Source: Pseudomonas sp. AOB-7
GTDB lineage: Bacteria; Pseudomonadota; Gammaproteobacteria; Pseudomonadales; Pseudomonadaceae
Length of the DNA: 64,000 bases
Direction: 5' to 3'
NCBI RefSeq assembly: GCF_003696305.1
Contig: NZ_RFFK01000005.1
Coordinates: forward strand, 1 to 64,000
The notes beneath the pieces are model-generated. The model worked only from the letters and a program-made list of their open reading frames with translations, ran no database searches and had not been told where the DNA came from. Positions 27,043 to 35,549 of the stretch are shown here, one piece after another. Numbering within the stretch: position 1 is the stretch's first letter; the number at the start of each line of letters is the position of its first letter. The translations under genes and the position numbers were made by a program.

Positions 27043-28308
27043 ATGCACGCAGCCTCACGTCAGGCCCTGCCACCTGTCCGCCTGCTCTGCCTGGCCATCG
27101 CCGCTGCCGGCGCCGCCCCCCTCGCCAACGCTGCCTTTATCGACGACAGCACGGCCAGTCTGACCGCCACCAACATCTACCTCAACCGCGATTTCCGTGA
27201 AGGCACCGGGCAGAACAAGCGCGAAGAATGGGGCCAGGGTTTCTGGCTCGACGTGCAGTCCGGCTATACCGACGGCAGCGTCGGCTTCGGCGTCGACGCC
27301 ATGGGCCTGCTCGGCGTCAAGCTCGACTCCGGCGGCGGCCGCACCGGCACCGACCTGCTGCCGGTGCAGGACGACGGCGGCACCCCGGACGAGTTCAGCC
27401 GCCTGAGCCTGACCGCCAAGGTCAAGGTCTCCGCCACAGAGCTGCGCTACGGCTCGCATGTGCCCGAGCTGCCGGTGGTCAAGGCCAGCGACAGCCGCCT
27501 GCTGCCGCAGGTGTTCGAGGGTGGTCTGCTGACCTCCTCCGAGCTGGACGGCCTGACCTTCACCGGTGGCCGCCTGGACAAGGTGATCGACCGCGCCTCG
27601 ACCAACTCCGAGGACCTGCTGCTCAACAGCAAGAACCGCCGCTTCGCCGCCGGCATCGCTGCCGATCACCTGGATCTGCTCGGCTTCGACTACGACTTCG
27701 GCCAGGGTTTCAGCGGCCGCTACTTCTACGCCGAACTGGACGACATCTACCGCCAGCACTTCGTCGGCCTGCTGAGCAAGCACCCGCTCGGCGCCGGCAC
27801 CCTGAGCAGCGACGTACGCCTGATGCTCAGCGACGACACCGGTGCGGCCAACGCCGGCAAGGTCGACAACCGCGCCTTCAACGCCATGCTCAGCTACGGC
27901 ATCGGCAGCCACAAGTTCGGCCTGGGTTTCCAGGACATGAGCGGCGACACCGGCTATGCCTATATCGACGGCAGCGACCCCTACCTGGTCAACTTCGTGC
28001 AGATCAACGACTTCGCCAACGCCGACGAGCGCTCCTGGCAGGCCCGTTACGACTTCAGCTTCGCCAACCTCGGCCTGCCCGGGCTGAGTTTCATGACCCG
28101 CTATATCAAAGGCAGCGACGCGCAGATCGCCGGCTCGGACGACACCGGCGGCGAATGGGAACGCGACATCGAGTTCAAGTACGTGGTGCAGAACGGCCCG
28201 CTCAAGGACCTCTACCTGCGCCTGCGCAACGCCAGCTTCCGCTCCGATTTCGCCCGCGATGCGGACGAGAACCGTGTCATCGTCGGCTACACCCTGCCGA
28301 TCTGGTAA
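27043..28308 (+). CDS. opdH: OprD-family outer-membrane porin, tricarboxylate type
   Basis: A 421-residue OprD-family 18-strand barrel. It has a signal peptide ending PLANA (about residue 30) and a mature N-terminus AFIDDSTASLTATNIYLNRDFR, which is the usual OprD-family first strands. The C-terminus ends in a strand with the terminal aromatic (YTLPIW). Adjacent tctCBA identifies it as the tricarboxylate porin OpdH rather than an amino-acid porin. The start at 27043 follows GGAG. Expression probably depends on TctD, and translation on Hfq/Crc. Confidence 0.9.
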   Translation: MHAASRQALPPVRLLCLAIAAAGAAPLANAAFIDDSTASLTATNIYLNRDFREGTGQNKREEWGQGFWLDVQSGYTDGSVGFGVDAMGLLGVKLDSGGGRTGTDLLPVQDDGGTPDEFSRLSLTAKVKVSATELRYGSHVPELPVVKASDSRLLPQVFEGGLLTSSELDGLTFTGGRLDKVIDRASTNSEDLLLNSKNRRFAAGIAADHLDLLGFDYDFGQGFSGRYFYAELDDIYRQHFVGLLSKHPLGAGTLSSDVRLMLSDDTGAANAGKVDNRAFNAMLSYGIGSHKFGLGFQDMSGDTGYAYIDGSDPYLVNFVQINDFANADERSWQARYDFSFANLGLPGLSFMTRYIKGSDAQIAGSDDTGGEWERDIEFKYVVQNGPLKDLYLRLRNASFRSDFARDADENRVIVGYTLPIW

Positions 28309-28339
28309 CCCACAATAAGATTCGCGAGGAGAACCCATC

Positions 28340-29317
28340 ATGAAATCTGCCCTGACCCGTGCCGCCCTGACGGTTTCCTGCCTGGCCTTCGCCGGCCAGC
28401 TGCTGGCCGCCGAGCCCAAGCGCCCCGAATGCATCGCCCCGGCCAAGCCCGGCGGCGGTTTCGACCTGACCTGCAAGCTGGCCCAGAGCGGCCTGAAAGA
28501 CAGCGGCCTGCTCAAGGCGCCGATGCGCGTCACCTACATGCCCGGCGGCGTCGGCGCGGTGGCCTACAACGCCGTGGTCGCCCAGCGCGCCAAGGACCCG
28601 GGCACCATCACCGCCTTCTCCTCGGGCTCCCTGCTCAACCTGGCCCAGGGCAAGTTCGGCCGCTACGACGAGAACGCCGTGCGCTGGCTAGCCGCCATCG
28701 GCACCGACTATGGCGCCATCACCGTGCGCGCCGACTCGCCCTGGCAGAACCTCGGCGACCTGGTCGCGGCGCTGAAGAAAGATCCGACCAGCGTGGTGTT
28801 CGGCGCCGGTGCCACCATCGGCGGCCAGGACTGGATGCAGACCGCGCTGATCGCCCGCGCCGCCGGCATCGATCCGCAAACCCTGCGCTACGTGGCCTTC
28901 GAGGGCGGCGGCGAAACCCTCACCGCCATGCTCGGCGGCCACGTCCAGGTCACCTCCAGCGGCCTCGGCGAAGTCACCCCGCAGCTGGCCGCCGGCAAGG
29001 TGCGCATCCTCGCCGTGCTGTCCGACGAGCGTCTGCCGGGCAAGCTGGGCGACATCCCCACCGCCAAGGAGCAGGGCTTCGACATCAGCTGGCCGGTGAT
29101 CCGCGGCTTCTACATGGGCCCGCAGGTCAGCGACGAGCAGTTCGCCTGGTGGCAGGGCCAGTTCGAGCAGATGCTCGCCCGTGACGACTTCGCCACCCTG
29201 CGCGAGCAGCGCGACCTGTTCCCGCTGGCGCTGACCGGCGACGAGCTCAACGCCTTCGTGCTCAAGCAGGTGCAGGAGTACAAGGCGCTGGCCGGCGAGT
29301 TCGGCCTGGTTCAGTAA
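28340..29317 (+). CDS. tctC: Tripartite tricarboxylate transporter, substrate-binding protein
   Basis: A 325-residue periplasmic binding protein of the TctC/Bug family. It has a signal peptide ending LLAA (about residue 24), then PECIAPAKPGGGFDLTCKLAQSGL, the loop that contacts the carboxylate ligand in this family. The C-terminal domain is complete. It captures tricarboxylates such as citrate and delivers them to TctAB. It lies 31 bases after opdH with a GAGGAG site and starts the tctC-B-A order. Confidence 0.94.
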   Translation: MKSALTRAALTVSCLAFAGQLLAAEPKRPECIAPAKPGGGFDLTCKLAQSGLKDSGLLKAPMRVTYMPGGVGAVAYNAVVAQRAKDPGTITAFSSGSLLNLAQGKFGRYDENAVRWLAAIGTDYGAITVRADSPWQNLGDLVAALKKDPTSVVFGAGATIGGQDWMQTALIARAAGIDPQTLRYVAFEGGGETLTAMLGGHVQVTSSGLGEVTPQLAAGKVRILAVLSDERLPGKLGDIPTAKEQGFDISWPVIRGFYMGPQVSDEQFAWWQGQFEQMLARDDFATLREQRDLFPLALTGDELNAFVLKQVQEYKALAGEFGLVQ

Positions 29318-29384
29318 TCCGCCTGCACAACCCGCCCCCGGCCCGTCCGCTCCCCGGGCCGGGGCGCTCCCGAGGTAACCCACC

Positions 29385-29828
29385 ATGTACGTTCGTCTGT
29401 TCTCCGCGATCTGGCTGCTGCTGTGCGCCTGGCTCGCCGTCCTCGCCTGGGGTTTCCAGGCCCCCTTCGCCTACGACCCGGTCGGCCCGCGCGCCTACCC
29501 GCTGCTGCTGCTGGCCCTGATGGGCGTCGGCAGCCTGTGGCTGGTGTACAAGCCGGGCATGCTCGAGCAACGCCTGAACCTTTCCGCCGCGGCGCGCAGC
29601 GCCCTGTGCGTGCTGGTGCTGCTGGCCTATGCGCTGACCTTCGAGTCGCTCGGCTTCGTGCTCAGCACCGCCCTGGCCACCTTCGCCCTCGGCCTGCTGT
29701 TCACCGGCCGCCCCCTGCCCTGCGCCGTCAGCGCGGTGCTGATGGGCGTGCTGCTGTACGTGTTGTTCGATCTGCTGCTGGACGTGCCCCTGCCGCTCGG
29801 CCTGCTTGAAGCCTTCGTGGAGAGCTGA
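29385..29828 (+). CDS. tctB: Tripartite tricarboxylate transporter, small membrane subunit
   Basis: A 147-residue integral membrane protein with four predicted helices (about 7-23, 37-52, 66-93 and 108-135). The TctB-type motif FAYDPVGPRAYPLLLLALM lies after the first helix. It forms the membrane complex with TctA, using an ion gradient to import tricarboxylates bound by TctC. It lies 67 bases after tctC and its stop is one base from the tctA start. Confidence 0.93.
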   Translation: MYVRLFSAIWLLLCAWLAVLAWGFQAPFAYDPVGPRAYPLLLLALMGVGSLWLVYKPGMLEQRLNLSAAARSALCVLVLLAYALTFESLGFVLSTALATFALGLLFTGRPLPCAVSAVLMGVLLYVLFDLLLDVPLPLGLLEAFVES

Positions 29829-29829
29829 A

Positions 29830-31350
29830 ATGGAAACCCTTAACTTCCTCATGCAGGGCTTCGACGTCGCCACCCGCCCGACCAACCTGCTGGTGGCGCT
29901 GTTCGGTGCCTTCGTCGGCACCGTGGTCGGCCTGCTGCCCGGTCTCGGCCCGATCAACGGCGTGGCGTTGCTGCTGCCGCTGGCCTTCGCCCTCGGCCTG
30001 CCGCCGGAAACCGCGCTGATCCTGCTCGCCGCCGTGTACCTGGGCTGCGAGTACGGCGGACGCATCTCCGCCATCCTGCTCAACGTGCCGGGCGACGCCG
30101 CGGCGATCATGACCACCCTCGACGGCTACCCGCTGGCGCGTCAGGGCAAGGCCGGCATCGCCCTGTCGCTGTCCGCGGTCAGCTCCTTCATCGGCAGCAT
30201 CATCGCCACCTGCGGCGTGGTGCTGTTCGCCCCGCTGCTGGCGAAATGGGCGGTGGCCTTCGGCCCGGCCGAGTACTTCGTGCTGATGATCTTCGCCATC
30301 GCCTGCCTCGGCGGCATGGTCGGCGACAAGCCGGTCAAGACCCTGATGGCGGCGCTGATCGGCCTGGCCCTGGCCACGGTCGGGGTGGACTCGACCACCG
30401 GCGTGTACCGCTTCACCTTCGACAGCGTCAGCCTGTCCGACGGCATCCAGTTCGTCATCGTGGTGATCGGCTTCTTCAGCGTCAGCGAGATCCTGCTGAT
30501 GCTGGAGAAGACCCATGGCGGGCAGAAGGCGGTCAAGGCCAGCGGGCGTCTGCTGTTCAACTTCAAGGAGTTTTGCCTGAGCTTCTGGACCATGATCCGC
30601 AGCGCCCTGGCCGGCTTCGTCATCGGCACCTTGCCCGGCGCCGGGGCGACCATCGCCAGCGCCATGACCTACATGACCGAGAAGCGCCTGGCCGGCAGCA
30701 AGGGTCGTTTCGGCGACGGCGACCTGCGCGGCCTGGCCGCCCCGGAAGCGGCCAACAACGCCTCGGCCTGCGGCTCCCTGATCCCCATGCTGACCCTCGG
30801 CGTGCCGGGCTCGGGCACCACCGCGGTGATGATCGGCGCGCTGACCCTGTACAACATCACCCCCGGCCCGCTGCTGTTCGAGCAGCAGCCGGACGTGGTC
30901 TGGGGCCTGATCGCCTCGCTGTTCATCGGCAACGTCATCCTGCTGGTGATGAACATCCCGATGGTCGGCCTGTTCTCGCGCATGCTCAGCGTGCCGAACT
31001 GGGTGCTGGTGCCGGCGATCACCGTGGTCAGCATGGTCGGCGTCTACGCGGTGCACAGCACCACCTTCGACCTGGTGCTGATGATCGTGCTCGGCGTGTT
31101 CGGCTACATCCTGCGCAAGCTGGACTTCCCGCTGTCGGCGCTGATCCTCGGCTTCGTCCTCGGCGAGCTGATGGAAGACAACCTGCGCCGCGCGCTGTCG
31201 ATCTCCGCCGGCGACCTGGGCATCCTCTGGGGCAGCCCGATCACCCTGGTGCTCTGGGCGCTGGTGGTGCTGATGCTGGCCCTGCCGGGCATCCGCTGGC
31301 TGCGCCGGCGCAAGCAGGTCAAGGCGCAAGCCGATGCGGCTACCGCCTGA
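29830..31350 (+). CDS. tctA: Tripartite tricarboxylate transporter, large membrane subunit
   Basis: A 506-residue TctA with about twelve membrane segments. The two family signatures GLLPGLGPINGVA (34-46) and GTLPGAGATIAS (near 263) are both present, reflecting the internal duplication. ATG 29830 was chosen over an upstream TTG because GAGAG precedes it and it immediately follows the tctB stop. The last 17 bases overlap the next gene, so an AbrB-type protein is coupled to it. Confidence 0.95.
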   Translation: METLNFLMQGFDVATRPTNLLVALFGAFVGTVVGLLPGLGPINGVALLLPLAFALGLPPETALILLAAVYLGCEYGGRISAILLNVPGDAAAIMTTLDGYPLARQGKAGIALSLSAVSSFIGSIIATCGVVLFAPLLAKWAVAFGPAEYFVLMIFAIACLGGMVGDKPVKTLMAALIGLALATVGVDSTTGVYRFTFDSVSLSDGIQFVIVVIGFFSVSEILLMLEKTHGGQKAVKASGRLLFNFKEFCLSFWTMIRSALAGFVIGTLPGAGATIASAMTYMTEKRLAGSKGRFGDGDLRGLAAPEAANNASACGSLIPMLTLGVPGSGTTAVMIGALTLYNITPGPLLFEQQPDVVWGLIASLFIGNVILLVMNIPMVGLFSRMLSVPNWVLVPAITVVSMVGVYAVHSTTFDLVLMIVLGVFGYILRKLDFPLSALILGFVLGELMEDNLRRALSISAGDLGILWGSPITLVLWALVVLMLALPGIRWLRRRKQVKAQADAATA

Positions 31351-32356
31351 TCTGTGGGTGACGCCGCTGGCCGGTGCGGCCGGCGGCTACCTGGCCAGCC
31401 TCGCCGGCTGGCCTTTGCCGTGGATGGTCGGATCCTTGCTGGCGGTGATCGCCCTGCGCTGCATCAGCAACCGCGCCTTCAGCGAACTGCCCGGCGGGCG
31501 CAAGGCCGGCCAGTGGCTGGTGGCCAGCGGCATCGGCCTGCACTTCACCAGCGAGGTGCTGGCGCAGGTCGTCAGCCACCTGCCGATCATAGTCGGCGGC
31601 GCCTGCGTCACCCTGCTGCTGAGCCTGATCGGCATCGCCATCCTGCGCCGCGGCGGCGTCGACCGCGCCACTGCGTTCTTCGCCAGCATGCCCGGCGGCG
31701 CCAGCGAGATGGTCAACCTGGCCCTGCGTCACGATGCCCAGCCGGCGCGGGTGGCCGCCGCCCACAGCCTGCGCCTGCTGCTGGTAGTGCTGCTGATTCC
31801 GGCGCTGTTCACCTGGAGCCTGCCGGCCGTCGACGCCCCGCCGGCGGCACAGGTGGACTGGGCCTGGCTGCTCGTCCTGCTGGCCGCCGGCGCGGTGCTG
31901 GCGCTGCTGTGGACGCGGCTGAAACAGCCCAACCCCTGGATGCTCGGCCCGCTGACCGCCTGCGCCGTGGCCAGCGCCAGCTTCGATCTGCACCTGGGCC
32001 TGCCGCCGGGCTTCGGTCAGTTCGGCCAGTGGCTGATCGGCTGCGCCCTGGGCTGTCACTTCGACCGCGCCTTCTTTCGCAGCGCGCCGGGCTTTCTCGC
32101 CCGCGTACTGCTGTTCACCCTGCTGGCCATGCTCGCCGCCGCTCTGCTCGGCGAAGCGCTGGGCTGGCTGGCCGGCGAGGATCGCCTGTCGCTGATGCTG
32201 GGCATGATGCCCGGTGGCATCACCGAACTGTGCCTGACCGCCGAGGCGCTGCAGCTGGCGGTGGCGCTGGTCACCGCCCTGCAGGTGCTGCGGCTGTTTC
32301 TGGTGATGTTTCTCGCCGAGCCCTTATTCAAGCTCTGGTGCAAGAGCCACGCTTAG
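31334..32356 (+). CDS. AbrB-family membrane protein
   Basis: A 340-residue protein with about ten hydrophobic helices arranged as two repeated halves. Each half carries the AbrB-duplication signature: MPGGASEMVNLAL in the first and MPGGITELCLTAE in the second. The family (once annotated as ammonia monooxygenase-like) is uncharacterised, though its topology suggests a transporter. It overlaps tctA by 17 bases and is followed by a strong terminator. It is therefore the last gene of the opdH-tctCBA operon and may export a metabolite or support tricarboxylate uptake (inference). Confidence 0.85.
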   Translation: MRLPPDLWVTPLAGAAGGYLASLAGWPLPWMVGSLLAVIALRCISNRAFSELPGGRKAGQWLVASGIGLHFTSEVLAQVVSHLPIIVGGACVTLLLSLIGIAILRRGGVDRATAFFASMPGGASEMVNLALRHDAQPARVAAAHSLRLLLVVLLIPALFTWSLPAVDAPPAAQVDWAWLLVLLAAGAVLALLWTRLKQPNPWMLGPLTACAVASASFDLHLGLPPGFGQFGQWLIGCALGCHFDRAFFRSAPGFLARVLLFTLLAMLAAALLGEALGWLAGEDRLSLMLGMMPGGITELCLTAEALQLAVALVTALQVLRLFLVMFLAEPLFKLWCKSHA

Positions 32357-32379
32357 CCCGCCTTGTGCGGGCTTTTTTT
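32355..32379 (+). terminator. Rho-independent terminator of the tct operon
   Basis: AGCCCGC and GCGGGCT form a perfect 7-bp stem with loop CTTGT, followed by a run of Ts. It begins at the stop codon of the AbrB-family gene and closes the opdH-tctCBA-abrB-like operon. Confidence 0.92.
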
Positions 32380-32461
32380 CATCCACGAGGCAGTAGAATC
32401 CGGGGTTGCTTGACGCCTGCCTTCCGGATGGCTTCCGGGCTGGGACGGGGGCGCAGCGCCG

Positions 32462-33343
32462 CTACCACTGCAACTGCAATTGGCTCTCGAACTCACGTAC
32501 TTGCCCGCTGAGCGGGTCGACGAAGCGCAGGCCGCGCGCCAGCAGCTTGAGCGGCTTGGCGTAGTCGTCCGGCTGGCCGCGGCTGTCGTGCAGCTCGGGA
32601 TAGAAATCGTCGCCGACGATGGGCGCGCCGAGCCCGGCCAGGTGCACACGCAGCTGGTGCTTGCGCCCGGTCACCGGCGACAGGCCGTAGCGCCACAGCG
32701 CGCCGCGGCGCTCCAGCACCTCGATACGCGTCTCGCTGTTGGCCTCGCCCGCCACTTCCTGCATGCGAAAGAACGGCTCGCCCTCGATCATGCGCGAGCG
32801 ATGCACATGGGGAAACTGCAGCTGCGGCAAGGCCGGGGCTATGGCCTCGTAGCGCTTTTCCACCGCACGCTGGCGAAACAGCGCCTGGTAGCGGCCGCGG
32901 CTGCTCGGCTCGACCGAGAACAGCACCAGCCCGGCGGTGAGGCGGTCGATGCGATGGATCGGCACCAGCTCGGCATTGCCGGTCAGCCTGACCAGCCGCG
33001 CCAGCAGGGTCTGCTCGACGTACTCGCCGGCCGGCATCACCGGCAGGAAATGCGGCTTGTCCGCCACCAGCAGGTGCGCGTCCTGCCACAGCACGCGCGC
33101 CTCGAAGGGAATCGGCGTCTCGTCCGCCACCTCGCGGAAGTAGCGCACCTTGAGCCCGACCCGATAGGGATGCTGCGGGCCCAGCGGCGCACCTGCCGCA
33201 TCCAGCACGCGGCCGCGGGCCATGCGCTGCAGCCAGGTGGCGCGGTCGATGGCGGGAAAGTGATCGCACAGACAGTCGAGCACCGTCGCCCACTCGCCCT
33301 GAGGCAGGTGCAGGGTGCTGGGACGCATGGCAGGGCTGGACAT
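32462..33343 (-). CDS. RluA-family RNA pseudouridine synthase
   Basis: A 293-residue pseudouridine synthase of the RluA/TruC superfamily. The catalytic motif HRIDRLTAG is at 130-138 with D133 as the nucleophile. DDFYPELHD and GRKHQLRVHLAGLGAPIVGD complete the core. The N-terminal part (1-75) is a short extra domain. The target uridine, in tRNA or rRNA, cannot be read from the sequence. I favour ATG 33343 because longer starts run into the upstream gap. Confidence 0.9.
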   Translation of the reverse strand: MSSPAMRPSTLHLPQGEWATVLDCLCDHFPAIDRATWLQRMARGRVLDAAGAPLGPQHPYRVGLKVRYFREVADETPIPFEARVLWQDAHLLVADKPHFLPVMPAGEYVEQTLLARLVRLTGNAELVPIHRIDRLTAGLVLFSVEPSSRGRYQALFRQRAVEKRYEAIAPALPQLQFPHVHRSRMIEGEPFFRMQEVAGEANSETRIEVLERRGALWRYGLSPVTGRKHQLRVHLAGLGAPIVGDDFYPELHDSRGQPDDYAKPLKLLARGLRFVDPLSGQVREFESQLQLQW

Positions 33344-33473
33344 GGCAGAACCAACTCGGGGGCAACGGCTGATCCGGCGCATTAGGCCGCAGCCCGCGCG
33401 CGCCGTCAAAAACAAACGGCTTGAGCCGGCGCACGCCTGTGGCTAAGGTGGCGGCTTCCGTTCGGAGGCTTTC

Positions 33474-34145
33474 ATGTCGATCACCCGCACCCTGCTCGCC
33501 AGCTTCGCCCTGCTGCCCCTGCTCACCGCCTGCCAGGTCTACACCGGCAAACCCGAAGGCCCGCCGCCGGCCACGCGCCTGCAGGGCCAGTTGCAGGCTC
33601 AGGGCGGCCAGCTGTTCTTCACCCCCTGCCAGGAGCAGCGCCGCTTCGCCCTGGTCGACAGCGGCAACACCGGCGTCACCCGCGCAGCCGCCGAGTTGCT
33701 GGCCGACGGCCAGACTGTGCTGTTCACCGACCTCGCCGGCCGGCTGGGCGGCAGCCAGGGCAACGGCAGCGACGGTCGTCTCGAGGTCAGCCAGCTGTAC
33801 CGCATCCAGGGCGAAGGCCATGGCTGCGACGACCTCAACTTCAAGCGCCTGACCCTGCGTGCCAGCGGCAACGAGCCATTCTGGCAGGTGGAGGTCAGCG
33901 GCAAGGGCCTGGTGCTCAACCGCCCCGACCAGCCGCCGCTGGCCCTGCCCTACCTGGAAGAGCAGCTGCCCGAAGGCCGCCTGAATTTCAGCAGCGAGGC
34001 CAACGGCCGCCGCCTGGAGCTGTGGGTGGCGCCGCAACGTTGCGTCGACGGCATGAGCGGCGCGGTCAGCCACCTCAGCGCCGAACTGCGCCTGGACGGC
34101 CAGGTGCAGCGCGGCTGCGCCCACTTCGGCGGCGCGCGCAACTGA
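33474..34145 (+). CDS. Lipoprotein of the COG3650/HslJ-like type
   Basis: A 223-residue lipoprotein with lipobox LTAC (acylated Cys20). The body has two beta-rich parts: a copper-resistance/META-like half with LFFTPCQEQRRFALVD and a half with ASGNEPFWQVEVSGKGLVL. The second motif is common in small membrane-associated proteins called COG3650. Cys pairs at CQEQ, GCDD, RCVDG and RGCAHF suggest disulfides in the periplasm. The function is unknown, with envelope stress a guess from the related HslJ. Confidence 0.78.
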   Translation: MSITRTLLASFALLPLLTACQVYTGKPEGPPPATRLQGQLQAQGGQLFFTPCQEQRRFALVDSGNTGVTRAAAELLADGQTVLFTDLAGRLGGSQGNGSDGRLEVSQLYRIQGEGHGCDDLNFKRLTLRASGNEPFWQVEVSGKGLVLNRPDQPPLALPYLEEQLPEGRLNFSSEANGRRLELWVAPQRCVDGMSGAVSHLSAELRLDGQVQRGCAHFGGARN

Positions 34146-34176
34146 GCCCCGCCGCGTAGGCGCCGGCTTGCCGGCG

Positions 34177-34390
34177 ATCCCTGGCGGTATCCCGCGGGCC
34201 GTCGCCAGCGAGGTCAAAAATCACTCCCGGCGATTTTTGGTGGCCTGCCATCCCTGGCGGCCACCCTGTGGGCCCTCGCAGGCGACGTCAAAAACTTCTC
34301 CCGGAAGTTTTTTGTCACCTGCCATCCCTGGCGGTGCCCCCTTTGGGCCGTCGCCAGCGACGTCAAAAATCACTCCCGGTGATTTTTTGC
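34177..34390. repeat. Tandem array of three hairpin units
   Basis: Three units with a period of 73-74 bases start at 34177, 34250 and 34324. Each contains ATCCCTGGCGG, a dyad such as CGTCGC-CA-GCGACG (34349-34362), and then GTCAAAAA-nnn-CTCCCGG-nnn-TTTTT. The loop CTCCCGG is constant, but the three stem bases differ: TCA/CGA, CTT/AAG and TCA/TGA. The stem is thus kept by compensatory change. It fills most of the 315-base gap before the GAPDH gene and contains no credible open frame. T-runs make each unit a potential bidirectional terminator. Confidence 0.85.
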
Positions 34391-34460
34391 CACAGTCCTG
34401 CGCGGCAGGCTCGCCAACTGGCTCCTAAGCTGCACAGAGCAAAGCCGGAAGGAGACCGCC

Positions 34461-35468
34461 ATGCTACGAGTAGCTCTGAACGGATACGGGCGCATCGGCC
34501 GCGCCCTGCTGCGCGCCCTGGTGCAGCGCGATCTGCAGCAACGCATCCGCCTGATCGCGATCAACGACCTCGGCGACCACGCCACCCTCGCCCACCTGAC
34601 CCGCTTCGATTCGACCTTCGGCCGCTTCCCCGGCGAGGTCGAGCTGCAGGGCGACCAGTTGCAGCTGGCCGGCCAGTCGATCCACCTGCTCTGCGAGCGC
34701 GAAGCCTTCAACCTGCCGTGGAACCGCCTCGGCGTCGACCTGGTGCTGGAGTGCTCGGGCAAGTTCAAGAAACGCGCTCAGGTCGAACAGCACCTGACCG
34801 CCGGGGCCCAGCGCGTGCTGCTTTCGCACCCGCTGGAAAGCGCCGACCTGACCGTGGTCTACGGCGTCAACCATGAGCTGCTGGGCAATCAGCAGATCGT
34901 CTCCAACGCCTCCTGCACCACCAACTGCCTGGCGCCGCTGGCCAAGGTGCTGCACCAGGCCGTGGGCATCCGCCAGGGCCTGATCAACACGGTGCACGCC
35001 TACACCAACGACCAGAACCTGCTGGACAAGGCGCACAAGGACCTCTACCGCGCCCGCGCCGCGGCGCTGTCGATGATTCCCACCAGCACCGGCGCGGCCA
35101 AGACCATCGGCCTGGTGCTGCCGGAGCTGGCCGGGCGCCTGGACGGCCTGTCGGTGCGGGTGCCGACGCCCAACGTATCGCTGCTCGACCTGACCTTCAC
35201 CGCCGAGCGGCCGGCCAGCCGCGAGGCGATCAACGCCGCGCTGCAGGCCGGGGCGGCGGCGCTGCCGGCCGGGGTGATGGAGTGCAACGCGCTGCCGCTG
35301 GTGTCCAGCGACTTCAACGGCTACCCGCTGTCCTGCGTGGTCGACCTCAACCACACCCGGGTGCAGGACGAGCTGGTCAAGGTGCTGGCCTGGTACGACA
35401 ACGAATGGGCCTTCGCCAACCGCATGCTCGACGTGCTGCTGGCCTGGCCGCTGCCGCAGGCCGGTTGA
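34461..35468 (+). CDS. gap: Glyceraldehyde-3-phosphate dehydrogenase family protein
   Basis: A 335-residue type I GAPDH that oxidatively phosphorylates glyceraldehyde 3-phosphate with NAD(P). The Rossmann motif NGYGRIGR is at 7-14, the catalytic Cys152 in SNASCTTN and the base His179 in NTVHAYTNDQ. The usual SAP loop near 121 reads LLSHPLES, closer to erythrose-4-phosphate dehydrogenase-like members, so the exact substrate is less certain. Pseudomonas usually has several paralogues, and this one is not beside edd or pgk. It follows the tandem hairpin array and ends at a terminator-like hairpin. Confidence 0.87.
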   Translation: MLRVALNGYGRIGRALLRALVQRDLQQRIRLIAINDLGDHATLAHLTRFDSTFGRFPGEVELQGDQLQLAGQSIHLLCEREAFNLPWNRLGVDLVLECSGKFKKRAQVEQHLTAGAQRVLLSHPLESADLTVVYGVNHELLGNQQIVSNASCTTNCLAPLAKVLHQAVGIRQGLINTVHAYTNDQNLLDKAHKDLYRARAAALSMIPTSTGAAKTIGLVLPELAGRLDGLSVRVPTPNVSLLDLTFTAERPASREAINAALQAGAAALPAGVMECNALPLVSSDFNGYPLSCVVDLNHTRVQDELVKVLAWYDNEWAFANRMLDVLLAWPLPQAG

Positions 35469-35479
35469 CGACCTGCGGG

Positions 35480-35509
35480 CGGCGATCCTGTACAATCGCC
35501 GGCCTTTTT
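35480..35509 (+). terminator. Terminator-like hairpin after gap, overlapping a possible -10
   Basis: CGGCGAT (35480-35486) and ATCGCCG (35495-35501) form a 7-bp stem followed by CC and a T-run. The loop contains TACAAT (35491-35496), a good -10 sequence for the next gene. The best -35, TTGACG (35465-35470), is 20 bases away, too far for ideal spacing. Termination and initiation may compete here. Confidence 0.5.
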
Positions 35510-35549
35510 CACTCTGCCGGATCGCCACCGGCCCTGCGGGATACTCGCC

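Noticed and set aside
34165..34390. CRISPR-like appearance of the repeats upstream of gap
   Set aside because: The units are 73-74 bp tandem copies with internal hairpins and no unique spacers. No cas genes are present.
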